Shown: positions 30,670 to 38,919 of the stretch, piece by piece
Layout of the letters: each line of letters opens with the position of its first letter
How positions within the stretch are numbered: the first letter of the stretch is position 1
Origin: Ilumatobacteraceae bacterium
Lineage (GTDB): Bacteria > Actinomycetota > Acidimicrobiia > Acidimicrobiales > Iamiaceae
Direction: 5' to 3'
Assembly: GCA_025463265.1 (NCBI GenBank)
Contig: JAOBWH010000116.1
Location: 1-39,411, forward strand
Length of the DNA: 39,411 nt
Made by a program: the position numbers and the translations under genes
The notes under the pieces: model-generated
The model's database searches: none
What the model was told of the DNA's origin: nothing
The model's input: the letters and a program-made list of their open reading frames with translations, nothing else

Positions 30670-33027
30670 CCCGGGGATGCGGTCGGACCACCGGGAGGAG
30701 AAGCGCCCCACCAGTTCGATGCCGATGGCCCCCACCCCGCCGATGGCCAGCGCCTGGGGCAGGAAGGTGGCGGGGATGTCCAGCTCGAAGAAGTCCCGGA
30801 CGAACGGGATGGCGATGGCGGCCACGGCGATGGCGGCCATCGCCCAGATCAGCGCCAGCTTCCAGCGGTTGTACGGCCGGGCCAGCACGGCGAGGATCCA
30901 CAGCGACACGCAGAGGGCGGCGATGGTGGCCGCCGTCTGGCGTTCGTGCTTGTCGAGGTCCTCGATCTCGGCGGCGAGGTAGGCGGCGAAGATCGTCAGC
31001 GAAGAGATCACCCCGGCCGGGATGGCGAACGAGAGCACCCGGCGCAGGAACCCGGGCCGGTAGCGGGCCGTGTTCGGGGCGAAGGCCAAGCAGAACGCGG
31101 GCAGACCGATGGTGACGAAGCTGATGAGCGTGAGGTGGCGGGGCGCGAAGGGGTACGGGAGCCCGGCGATGCTCACCAGCAGGATGAGCATGAACGAGTA
31201 GGTGTTCTTCGAGATGAACAGCGACGCGACCCGTTCGATGTTGCCGATGACCCGCCGGCCCTCGGCGAGCACGTTCGGCAGGCGGGAGAACTGGCCGTCG
31301 AGCAGCACCAGCTGGGCGGCCGCCTTGGTGGCCGGTGCCCCGTTGCCCATGGCCACGCCGATGTCGGCGTCTTTGAGCGCCAGGGCGTCGTTCACGCCGT
31401 CGCCGGTCATGGCGACGACGTGGCCGTCGTCCTGGAGGGCCCGGACCATGGCCTGCTTCTGCTTGGGGCTCACCCGGCCGAAGACAGTGGTGGTGGCGAC
31501 GGCCTCCGCCAGATCCTCGGCCGTGTCGCCGAGCGTGCGGGCGTCGACGGGGGTCCCGGCGTCGAGGCCGACCTGGGTGGCGATGGCCCCGACGGTGGTG
31601 GGGTTGTCGCCGGAGATGACCTTGATGGCGACGCCCTGATCAGCGAAGTAGCGGAGCGTCTCGGCGGCGTCGGGTCGGACCTGCTCGGCGAGCGTGCACA
31701 AGGTGGCCGAGGTGCGGCCGGCCGGAAGGACCTCACCCTGGAGCGGGCCGTCGACGTGCTGGACGATCAGGACCCGGCGGCCGGTGGCGGCCAGCTCGGA
31801 CACCCGCTCGCGCAAGGGGTCGCCGTCGACGAGCAGGACCTCGGGGGCGCCGAGGTACCAGCTGCCGCGCCGGCCGAAGGAGGCGGCGCTCCACTTCCGA
31901 CCCGACGAGAACGGCACGTCGCCGTCGCGGTCCCAGCCGTCGGTGGGCAGGAACCGCTCCCCGATGGCACCCAGGCTGGCGTTGGGGTCCGGCGCGTCGG
32001 CCAGCGCCCCCAGCGCCTCGGTGACCGTCGCCTCGTCGATGAGCGCAGGGTCGACCACGTGGAGGGCGTCGAACACGATGTCGCCGGCGGTGAGCGTGCC
32101 GGTCTTGTCCAGGCAGACGACATCGACGCGTGCCAGGCCCTCCACCGCCGGCAGCTCCTGCACCAGCACCTGGCGCTTGGTCAGCGCCAGGGCGGCGAGG
32201 AGGAACGCCACGCTGGTGAGCAGGACGAGCCCCTCGGGGACCATGCCGACGAGTGCGGCGACCGTGCCGGTGACCGCGTCGCGCCAGTCGCCGCTGTCGT
32301 TGGTGCGGAACTGGGACCACAGCAGCAGCGGGGTGACCCCGACGATGGCCCAGGTGATGACCCGGAGCAGGACGTCGATCGACACCTCGATCTCGCTCCG
32401 GGTCCGCTTGAACACCTTGACCTCGGCGGCCAGCTTGCGGGCGTAGGCGTCGGCTCCCACGGCGGTGGCCTGGAAGCGCCCACGGCCGGCGACCACGATC
32501 GTCCCGGACAGCACGGAGTCGCCCTCCTGCTTCTCGACCGGGTCGGACTCGCCGGTCAGGGCCGACTCGTTGACCTCGAGCCCGGAGCGGTGGGCGACGA
32601 TGCCGTCGGCGGGGACCTCGTCGCCGCTGCGGAGGACCACCAGGTCGCCCAGCACGATCTCGCCGAGCGGCACCGCCGTCTCGGACCCGTCGCGCATGAC
32701 CGCCGCGGTGGGGGCGTTGAGCAGCGCCAGCTTGTCCAGCGTCCGCTTGGCCCGGACCTCCTGCCCGATGCCGATGACTGCGTTGATGACCAGGACGCCG
32801 GCGAAGAGCGCGTCAGCGAGGCGCCCCGTGGTGAGGACCGCCACCGCCAGCACGGCGAGGATCGCGTTGAACCGGGTGAAGACGTTGGCCTGGACGATCT
32901 CCTTGACCGTGCGCGACGTGCGCTCGTCGACGGCGTTGGTCTGTCCGGCGGCGATCCGCGCCGTGACCTCGGCTGACGTCAGTCCGTGCGGTGGAGGATC
33001 GTCGAGGGCGGGAGGTGCTTCGATCAT
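30667..33027 (-). CDS. ctpE: P-type cation ATPase, CtpE-like
   Basis: The 786-residue transporter carries TGES (158-161), the phosphorylation motif CLDKTGTLT with Asp307, and a TGDGVNDALAL hinge. The membrane motif GMVPEGLVLLTS (PEGL at 264-267) is of the calcium-pump type. The N-terminal GLTSAEVTARIAAGQTN and VFTRFNAILAV match the actinobacterial CtpE group, implicated in calcium uptake in mycobacteria. About eight to ten membrane segments are visible, with the last six after residue 590. ATG 33027 is 21 nt after the der stop, so it may be read through from der. Confidence 0.85.
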   Translation of the reverse strand: MIEAPPALDDPPPHGLTSAEVTARIAAGQTNAVDERTSRTVKEIVQANVFTRFNAILAVLAVAVLTTGRLADALFAGVLVINAVIGIGQEVRAKRTLDKLALLNAPTAAVMRDGSETAVPLGEIVLGDLVVLRSGDEVPADGIVAHRSGLEVNESALTGESDPVEKQEGDSVLSGTIVVAGRGRFQATAVGADAYARKLAAEVKVFKRTRSEIEVSIDVLLRVITWAIVGVTPLLLWSQFRTNDSGDWRDAVTGTVAALVGMVPEGLVLLTSVAFLLAALALTKRQVLVQELPAVEGLARVDVVCLDKTGTLTAGDIVFDALHVVDPALIDEATVTEALGALADAPDPNASLGAIGERFLPTDGWDRDGDVPFSSGRKWSAASFGRRGSWYLGAPEVLLVDGDPLRERVSELAATGRRVLIVQHVDGPLQGEVLPAGRTSATLCTLAEQVRPDAAETLRYFADQGVAIKVISGDNPTTVGAIATQVGLDAGTPVDARTLGDTAEDLAEAVATTTVFGRVSPKQKQAMVRALQDDGHVVAMTGDGVNDALALKDADIGVAMGNGAPATKAAAQLVLLDGQFSRLPNVLAEGRRVIGNIERVASLFISKNTYSFMLILLVSIAGLPYPFAPRHLTLISFVTIGLPAFCLAFAPNTARYRPGFLRRVLSFAIPAGVISSLTIFAAYLAAEIEDLDKHERQTAATIAALCVSLWILAVLARPYNRWKLALIWAMAAIAVAAIAIPFVRDFFELDIPATFLPQALAIGGVGAIGIELVGRFSSRWSDRIPG

Positions 33028-33048
33028 CGCCGGTCCATGGTGACGGAC

Positions 33049-34374
33049 TCAGTTGGACCGCTGGCGGACCCGGAGCTTGATGGGCGTGGCTCCCATGTCG
33101 AACGCTTCGCGGAGGCGGCGCTCGATGTAGCGGAGGTAGGTGGCCGGGAGCTCCTTGTTGGCGAACAGGGTGAACGTCGGCGGGTCGGTGGCGCCCTGGG
33201 TGGCGTACAGGATCCGGGCGCCGTGCGGCGCCGGCTGCGACGACTGGGCGGCGAACACGACGTCGTTCACCTTCCGGGTGGGGACCCGCTTGTGGTACCC
33301 CTCGATGGTCTCGGCCAGCGCCGGGAGCAGGCGGTGGACGTTGCGACCGGTGAGGGCGGAGATGCGGATGACCTCGCTCTCGCCGAGGAAGGCCAGCTTC
33401 TGGCCCACGTCGTAGGTGACCGCGGCGCGCGCCTCGGTGCCGAGCAGCTCCCACTTGTTCAACAGGATCACGATCGGGCAGCCCGCGGCGTCGATGCGCT
33501 CCGCGAGGCGCTGGTCCTGGTGGGTGACGCCCTCGGTGGCGTCGATCACCAGGAGCGCGACGTCGGACGAATCCACCGCCTGGAGGGCGCGGACGAACGA
33601 GAAGTACTCGGTGCTCTCGTCGATGCGCGACTTGCGGCGCATGCCGGCGGTGTCGACGAACTTGATGGGCCCGTCGGGCGTCTCGACGATGGTGTCGACG
33701 GCGTCTCGGGTGGTGCCCGGCATGTCGTGGACCACGGAGCGGTCCTCGCCGATGAGGCGGTTGAACAGCGTGGACTTGCCCACGTTCGGCCGTCCGACCA
33801 GCGCGACGGCGAACACGCGCTCGCCGTCGGACTCGGCGACGGGCACCTCGTCGGCCTCCGCCTCGGGCAGCGCATCGACGAGCGCGTCGAGCAGGTCGCC
33901 GGTGCCGAGTCCGTGCAGGGCGCTCACCGGCCACGGGTTGCCCAGGCCGAGGCCGAGCAGCTCCCACATCGCCGCCTCGCGAGCGGGATCGTCGACCTTG
34001 TTGGCGACCACGAAAACTGGTTGGTTGCTCTGCTGGAGGAGCTCGGCGATGCGGGCGTCCTCCTCGGTGATGCCCATGGTCACGTCGGTCACGAGGATGA
34101 GCGCGTCCGCCTCCTTGATGGCCTGCTCGCTCTGCCGGCTGACCTTCTCGTCGAGGGTGCTGCCCCCGGGCATCCAGCCGCCGGTGTCGACCAGGCGGAA
34201 GTGGCGTCCGATCCACTCGGCCTCCACCTCCTTGCGGTCCCGGGTGACGCCCGGGAGCTCCTCGACGATGGCCTCGCGGCGACCGATGATGCGGTTGAGC
34301 AGGGTGGACTTGCCCACGTTGGGGCGGCCGATGATGGCCACCATCGGGAGCTTCGCGGATTCGTTGTCTGACAT
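33049..34374 (-). CDS. der: Ribosome-assembly GTPase Der (EngA)
   Basis: Two tandem GTPase domains each start GRPNVGKSTL; other G motifs include DTGGWMPG, NKVDD in domain one and DTAGMRRKS, NKWEL in domain two. A KH-like C-terminal domain begins around residue 355 and ends KLRVRQRSN. The protein acts in 50S ribosome maturation. The 441-residue length is normal. ATG 34374 is 6 nt after the stop of the DUF512 radical SAM gene, an association seen in several phyla. Confidence 0.97.
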   Translation of the reverse strand: MSDNESAKLPMVAIIGRPNVGKSTLLNRIIGRREAIVEELPGVTRDRKEVEAEWIGRHFRLVDTGGWMPGGSTLDEKVSRQSEQAIKEADALILVTDVTMGITEEDARIAELLQQSNQPVFVVANKVDDPAREAAMWELLGLGLGNPWPVSALHGLGTGDLLDALVDALPEAEADEVPVAESDGERVFAVALVGRPNVGKSTLFNRLIGEDRSVVHDMPGTTRDAVDTIVETPDGPIKFVDTAGMRRKSRIDESTEYFSFVRALQAVDSSDVALLVIDATEGVTHQDQRLAERIDAAGCPIVILLNKWELLGTEARAAVTYDVGQKLAFLGESEVIRISALTGRNVHRLLPALAETIEGYHKRVPTRKVNDVVFAAQSSQPAPHGARILYATQGATDPPTFTLFANKELPATYLRYIERRLREAFDMGATPIKLRVRQRSN

Positions 34375-34380
34375 GGTGAC

Positions 34381-35847
34381 TCAGGCCTCCAGGGCCCGGC
34401 GCAGCGCGGCGCCATCGGTGGGGATGATCTCGACGGGTCGCGGCAGGTCGGCCGGGGTCCCTCCGTCGAGGAAGCGGCCGCCGGAGAGGCAGACGTCGGG
34501 GAGCAGGTAGCGGTGGGCCTCGGGCTGACCGGCGAGGACCCGGGAGAGGTCCTCCCCGGTGAGCAGGCCGGTCACCGAGGTGGTGCCGCCGAAGAAACGG
34601 TTCTCGACCGGTACCACCCGGACCGACCGCAGGCCGAGCGACGCCACGAGGGGCCCGATGACGGCGGCACCGGCCTCGCTGGTGAGCACGGCGGTGGGCG
34701 CGCCCGGGCGGGGGCGGAGGGCGACCGCCACCCCTCCCCCGGCGGAGGCAACGGTGTGGTCCTCGGCGGTGCGCACGGCGCGGTAGCCCTCGGCCGGAGC
34801 CCCGAGGTCGCCGGCGGCCTCGTAGCGGGTCGCCCGCTCCGACGTGGTGGCGTCGGACGCGCCGGCGTCGGACGGGTCGGTGTCGGACCAGGCGAAGAAC
34901 CCCTCGCGGGGGCCGGTGGTCGTGTCGGCTCGGCCGCTGAACTCCAGCTCGAAGGTGCGGGCCATGCCGACGCCGTCCTCGTGCATCGCGAAGCCCTCGT
35001 AGGCGGCTGGCTCGGGGAACGGGCGGTCGGCGAGCAGGTAGTACTCGTCGGACAGCTGCACCAGACGGCGCCCCAGGACCTGCAGGTAGACGTCCTGCCA
35101 GTCCTCCACGCAGTCGATCACCGCTGCGGCCTCAGCGGGGGTGGTGGCGCGCATGCGGGGCTCGGTGTTGAACTTCGAGATCCCGAGCGGCACGACGCAG
35201 AGGCTGGCCAGCTCCGGGAACTGCTCGAGCACACCGGCGAGGGTGTCGTCGAGCACGGCGCCGTCGTTGAGGCCGGGGCAGCACACGATCTGGCCGTGGA
35301 CCTCGATGCCGTGGTCGAGCAGGGCGCGCAGCCAGCGCAGGCTCGGCCCGCCGCGCCGGTTCCGGAGCAGGTCGTTGCGGGCGGCCGGGTCGACGGCGTG
35401 GATGCTCACGTTGAGCGGCGAGAGCCCCTCGGTGACCACCCGCTCCAGATCGGCCTCGGTGAACCGGGTGAGGGTCGTGAAGTTCCCGTACAAGAAGCTG
35501 AGGCGGTAGTCGTCGTCTTTCAGGTACAGGCTCTTCCGCATCCCGGGCGGGAGCTGGTAGATGAAGCAGAACTCGCAGTGGTTGTCGCAGGTCCGGAGCT
35601 GGTCGAACAGCGCCGAGTGGACGTCGATCCCCAGGGGGGCGCCCGCCTCCTTCGCCACCTCGATGGTGAGCTCGAGGCCGCCGCGGCTGATGTCGAGCAC
35701 CGGGTCCGCCTCGTCGGTGAGCCAGGTCCACCGGATGATGTCTCGGGGACGCTCGCCGTCGACGGCCACCACCTCGTCACCGACCTGCACGCCCCCGCGC
35801 GCGGCCGGCGAACCGGGCGCGACAGCAACAACACGGGGCGCAGACAT
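34381..35847 (-). CDS. PDZ - radical SAM - DUF512 protein
   Basis: The 488-residue protein begins with a PDZ-like domain (1 to about 60: GSPAARGGVQVGDEVVAVDG). A radical SAM-type cluster motif, TCDNHCEFCFIYQLP, follows near residues 87-100 with a C-x3-C-x2-C spacing. The DUF512 region occupies the C-terminal half and ends in a CLSGGRFLDGGTPADLP segment. An acidic, low-complexity insert of about 50 residues (roughly 325-380) is unlike family members I recall. The reaction is unknown. It is linked to der by a 6-nt gap, a known gene neighbourhood. TAGGAT ends 8 nt before ATG 35847. Confidence 0.92.
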   Translation of the reverse strand: MSAPRVVAVAPGSPAARGGVQVGDEVVAVDGERPRDIIRWTWLTDEADPVLDISRGGLELTIEVAKEAGAPLGIDVHSALFDQLRTCDNHCEFCFIYQLPPGMRKSLYLKDDDYRLSFLYGNFTTLTRFTEADLERVVTEGLSPLNVSIHAVDPAARNDLLRNRRGGPSLRWLRALLDHGIEVHGQIVCCPGLNDGAVLDDTLAGVLEQFPELASLCVVPLGISKFNTEPRMRATTPAEAAAVIDCVEDWQDVYLQVLGRRLVQLSDEYYLLADRPFPEPAAYEGFAMHEDGVGMARTFELEFSGRADTTTGPREGFFAWSDTDPSDAGASDATTSERATRYEAAGDLGAPAEGYRAVRTAEDHTVASAGGGVAVALRPRPGAPTAVLTSEAGAAVIGPLVASLGLRSVRVVPVENRFFGGTTSVTGLLTGEDLSRVLAGQPEAHRYLLPDVCLSGGRFLDGGTPADLPRPVEIIPTDGAALRRALEA

Positions 35848-35855
35848 AGAGGGCG

Positions 35856-35861
35856 ATCCTA
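35856..35861 (-). promoter_or_regulatory. Putative -10 of the DUF512-der operon
   Basis: TAGGAT on the minus strand ends 8 nt before ATG 35847. The divergent ispH gene uses the same hexamer at 35909-35914. Confidence 0.45.
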
Positions 35862-35908
35862 CCGGGGTGACCCCTCGCGCCCCCTGATCTGCGGTGCGGG
35901 CCGGCCGG

Positions 35909-35914
35909 TAGGAT
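35909..35914 (+). promoter_or_regulatory. Putative -10 of ispH (leaderless)
   Basis: TAGGAT ends 7 nt before ATG 35922. It overlaps an in-frame ATG at 35913, which therefore cannot be the start if this promoter is used. Confidence 0.5.
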
Positions 35915-35921
35915 GGCCGCC

Positions 35922-36950
35922 ATGGCTGTCGACAAGGTGCTGCTCGCCGCCCCCCGGGGCTTCTGCGCCGGCGTGGAGATGGCCATCAAGGCGCTGGCGT
36001 GGATGGTCCGGGCGTTCGACGCTCCCGTCTACTGCTACCACGAGATCGTGCACAACCAGTCCGTGGTGAAGCGGTTCGAGGACCTCGGGGTGATCTTCGT
36101 CGATGAGGTCTCCGAGGTCCCCGAGGGCCGGCCGCTCATGTTGTCCGCCCATGGCTCCGCCCCCGAGGTGGTCGCTGCGGCCCGGGCCAACGGCGGCTAC
36201 GTGGTCGATGCCGTCTGCCCGCTGGTCACCAAGGTCCACCACGAGGTCAAGGTGCGGGCCGGCAAGGGCTACCAGATCGTGTACGTCGGCCACGAGGGCC
36301 ACGAGGAGGCCGTCGGCACCATGGCGGTGGCCCCCGAAGCCATCCACCGGGTGGAGAACGTCGACGAGGTGGCCGCGCTCCCCCAGTTCGACCAGCCGGT
36401 GGCCATGTTGGCCCAGACCACGCTGTCGCACCGGGACTGGGAGGGCGTGCTCGACGCCACGCGCGACCGGTTCCCCGAGCTGTGGACCCCGGGACGGTCG
36501 GACCTCTGCTTCGCCACCACCAACCGCCAGGGGGCCCTGGCGGAGATCGCCTCGCGGTGCGACGCCGTGGTGGTCATCGGGTCGGCCAACTCCTCGAACA
36601 CCGTGGCACTGGAGAAGCTGGCCCGGGAGGCGGGCACCGCTCGCGTCCACCGCATCAACTCCGCCGCCGAGCTGCCCGGCGACCTCACCGGCGTCGTCGG
36701 TGTCACGGCCGGTGCCTCCGCTCCCGAGTCCCTGGTCGAGGAGGTCATCGCCGCCCTGGCGCCCGTCGAGGGCGTCGAGGAGGTGGCCATCACCAGCGAG
36801 GACGAGTACTTCCCCACACCCCGGAACCTGCGCGATCTGCTGTCGGGCATCGATCTCCTGGCCACCCTCAGCCTCGGCGGCTCGGTCCCCGACCGTCCCG
36901 CAGCCGACGAGCGCAGCATCCACGCCGCCGACGTCCTCGCCAGTCTGTAG
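35922..36950 (+). CDS. ispH: 4-hydroxy-3-methylbut-2-enyl diphosphate reductase
   Basis: IspH is the last MEP-pathway enzyme and makes IPP and DMAPP using a [4Fe-4S] cluster. The three cluster cysteines are in PRGFCAGV, VDAVCPLVTK and RSDLCFATTNRQ. The catalytic Glu lies in VGHEGHEEAVG. The C-terminal GVTAGASAPE and FPTPRNLR are typical. I chose ATG 35922 (MAVDKVLLAAP) rather than ATG 35913, because the latter lies in the -10. The product is 342 residues, slightly longer than the common 310-320. The HD-domain gene starts 14 nt downstream with its own -10. Confidence 0.96.
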   Translation: MAVDKVLLAAPRGFCAGVEMAIKALAWMVRAFDAPVYCYHEIVHNQSVVKRFEDLGVIFVDEVSEVPEGRPLMLSAHGSAPEVVAAARANGGYVVDAVCPLVTKVHHEVKVRAGKGYQIVYVGHEGHEEAVGTMAVAPEAIHRVENVDEVAALPQFDQPVAMLAQTTLSHRDWEGVLDATRDRFPELWTPGRSDLCFATTNRQGALAEIASRCDAVVVIGSANSSNTVALEKLAREAGTARVHRINSAAELPGDLTGVVGVTAGASAPESLVEEVIAALAPVEGVEEVAITSEDEYFPTPRNLRDLLSGIDLLATLSLGGSVPDRPAADERSIHAADVLASL

Positions 36951-36951
36951 G

Positions 36952-36957
36952 TAGCCT
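36952..36957 (+). promoter_or_regulatory. Putative -10 of the HD-domain gene (leaderless)
   Basis: TAGCCT ends 7 nt before ATG 36965, immediately after the ispH stop. Confidence 0.45.
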
Positions 36958-36964
36958 TGGGGGC

Positions 36965-37516
36965 ATGACCGCCACCAGCTTCACCCGGATGGACGAGTCG
37001 ACCGCCGAGCAGTGGTCGGTGATCGGCGTCGAGACCATGAACGCCCAGCCCCGCGTGGCCGACGAGATCCTCAACATGCTCGAGCGACTCGAGGCCATCA
37101 CCGATGGCTTCAGCACCAACCAGAAGGTGCACGCCCTCCAGACGGCGACCCTGGCCGAGCAGGCCGGGGCCGACCAGGAGATGATCGTCGCGGCGCTCTG
37201 CCACGACATCGGCAAGCTCATCAGCGTGATGGGCCACCCGCAGATCGCCGCCGCCATCCTCAAGCCGTACGTCCGGCCCGAGGTGCACGCGGCGATCCTC
37301 GTCCACCAGGACTTCCAGGGGAAGCACTACTACGGGCACTTCGGCGGCGACGTCAACGCTCGCGACAAGTACGATGGCGAGGACTTCTTCGACCTCGCCG
37401 CCCTCTTCGCCGACGAGTGGGACCAGGTCGCCTTCGATCCCGACGGCGAGACCTACCCCCTCGAGCACTTCGAGCCCATGGTCCGCGAGGTCTTCGCGAC
37501 CCCGAAGTACCTCTAG
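36965..37516 (+). CDS. HD-domain protein, possibly PhnZ/MIOX-like
   Basis: The 183-residue protein has an HD metal site: His56, the His80-Asp81 pair in ALCHDIGKL, and further histidines at 91, 108, 114, 121 and 125, with Asp149/153 late. The segment ILKPYVRPEVHAAILVHQDF followed by QGKHYYGHFGG resembles in layout the region of PhnZ that binds phosphonate substrates with a Lys-aromatic stretch. It could thus be an iron-dependent oxygenase or an ordinary HD phosphohydrolase. No phosphonate genes are near. Its stop overlaps that of plsC through CTAG at 37513-37516. Confidence 0.85.
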   Translation: MTATSFTRMDESTAEQWSVIGVETMNAQPRVADEILNMLERLEAITDGFSTNQKVHALQTATLAEQAGADQEMIVAALCHDIGKLISVMGHPQIAAAILKPYVRPEVHAAILVHQDFQGKHYYGHFGGDVNARDKYDGEDFFDLAALFADEWDQVAFDPDGETYPLEHFEPMVREVFATPKYL

Positions 37517-38226
37517 CGGTTCGGGGTCCCGGCTGAGGCCTGGGCCTCGTCGAACAGGGCCTGGACCACCTCGTGGAGCTCGGCGGTGCGGGCCCGGATC
37601 GCGGCGCGCTTGGCCTTGGGCCCAATGGCGTCGCTCGGCTCCAGGGCGGGACCGATGAGCACCGTGACCTTCTGGGGCTTGGGGATCTTGGCGCCCTTGG
37701 GCATGGCGGTCTCGGAGCCGCCGATGCCGACGGGGATGATGGGGACGCCCGTGCGGCTCTGCACGAACGCCGGGCCGTCGAACAGCTCCTCGATCACCGG
37801 CCCGTGCTGGCGGGTGCCCTCGGGGAACATCACGAGCGGCTCGCCGGCCTCGAGCACCTCGATGCACGTGGTGAGCGCCGCCCGGTCGGCGGTGCCGCGG
37901 GCGACGGGGATGCCGCCCAGCGCGGTGAAGACCTTGGCCCAGAACCCCTGGTTCTTCCACAGCGAGTCCTTGGCCAGGTAGCGCATGCGCCGCTTCGTGC
38001 AGATGAGCACCAGGGCGAAGTCCAGGTTGGACCGGTGGACCGGTGCCAGGATGAACGCTCCCTCGGCCGGGACGTTCGGTCGGCCCTTGGCCGAGACCCG
38101 GAACCAGAGCTTGCAGGCGCCGAGGAGGGCGCCGCGCACGAAGCCGTAGAACAGCAGCTCGCCGCGCGTGCCGGAGCGGGCGTGCTCGGACACGGTGGTC
38201 GCCGGGGCAGGTGTGGGCGAGGTCAC
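37513..38226 (-). CDS. plsC: 1-acyl-sn-glycerol-3-phosphate acyltransferase
   Basis: The acyltransferase box is PVHRSNLDF (H-x4-D), followed by KDSLWKNQGFWAKVFTALGGIPVARG and MFPEGTRQ, then VPIIPVGIGG. This is the PlsC set of motifs I-IV. The 237-residue enzyme acylates lysophosphatidic acid at sn-2 at the membrane. The N-terminal 20 residues are low-complexity. GTG 38226 overlaps the cmk stop as GTGA, so the pair is coupled; the aroA-cmk-plsC order is common in Gram-positive genomes. Confidence 0.93.
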   Translation of the reverse strand: MTSPTPAPATTVSEHARSGTRGELLFYGFVRGALLGACKLWFRVSAKGRPNVPAEGAFILAPVHRSNLDFALVLICTKRRMRYLAKDSLWKNQGFWAKVFTALGGIPVARGTADRAALTTCIEVLEAGEPLVMFPEGTRQHGPVIEELFDGPAFVQSRTGVPIIPVGIGGSETAMPKGAKIPKPQKVTVLIGPALEPSDAIGPKAKRAAIRARTAELHEVVQALFDEAQASAGTPNR

Positions 38227-38888
38227 CGGACGCGGCCCACGAGGTCGGCCACGATCTCATCGACGTCCCGGTCGCTGGTGTCCACCACGAGCGCGCCCTC
38301 GGCCTCCGCCAGCGGACTGTCATCGCGGCCCTGGTCAGCGGCGTCTCGGCGGGCGATGTCGGCGGCGACGGTGGCGTAGTCCAGGTCGATGACCTCCTTG
38401 GACCGGCGCTCGGCCCGCACCTCGGGCGACGCGGTCAGGTACACCTTCAGCCTGGCGTCGGGGAACACCACCGAGCCGATGTCGCGGCCCTCGAGCACGC
38501 CCCCGCCACGGGACTCGGCCCACTCCCGCTGGCGGCGGACGAGTTCCTTGCGGACCGCCGAGTTGGCCGCCACCAGCGAGACGGCCCGCGTGACCTCGGG
38601 GCCGCGGATCTCGATGGTGGCGTCGACGCCGTCGACGATGAGGGTGCCGTCGCCGGGAAGGTCCAGCTCCACCTGCTGTGCGAGGCGTCCCACCACCTCG
38701 ACGTCGGCGGGGTCGATCCCGCGTCGGAGGGCGGCGAAGGTGACGCCCCGGTACATGGCGCCGGTGTCGAGGTACTCGAGCCCGAGCTCGGCGGCGAGGC
38801 GCTTGCCGACGGTGGACTTGCCCGATCCGGCGGGTCCGTCGATGGCGATGACGGTGAGCGGGCGTTCGGGCGGTTCAGCGTCGGACAC
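38223..38888 (-). CDS. cmk: Cytidylate kinase
   Basis: Cmk phosphorylates CMP and dCMP. The P-loop is IDGPAGSGKST near residues 16-26, followed by YLDTGAMYR, LEGRDIGSVVFPDA and LTASPEVRAERR, which are standard. The 221-residue length is typical. GTG 38888 has TAGGGT ending 8 nt upstream. aroA lies 31 nt upstream and plsC overlaps downstream. Confidence 0.96.
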   Translation of the reverse strand: MSDAEPPERPLTVIAIDGPAGSGKSTVGKRLAAELGLEYLDTGAMYRGVTFAALRRGIDPADVEVVGRLAQQVELDLPGDGTLIVDGVDATIEIRGPEVTRAVSLVAANSAVRKELVRRQREWAESRGGGVLEGRDIGSVVFPDARLKVYLTASPEVRAERRSKEVIDLDYATVAADIARRDAADQGRDDSPLAEAEGALVVDTSDRDVDEIVADLVGRVR

Positions 38889-38896
38889 GGCTGGAG

Positions 38897-38902
38897 ACCC
38901 TA
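38897..38902 (-). promoter_or_regulatory. Putative -10 of cmk
   Basis: TAGGGT on the minus strand ends 8 nt before GTG 38888, in the 31-nt gap after aroA. Confidence 0.4.
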
Positions 38903-38919
38903 TCGGTCCCCGAGGTGGG

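Noticed and set aside
29812-32976. A 1054-codon plus-strand open frame
   Set aside because: It mirrors the SpoIIE and P-type ATPase genes; no motif is visible in its product.
35913-35921. ispH start at ATG 35913
   Set aside because: This ATG overlaps the TAGGAT -10; ATG 35922 gives the usual N-terminus and leaderless spacing.
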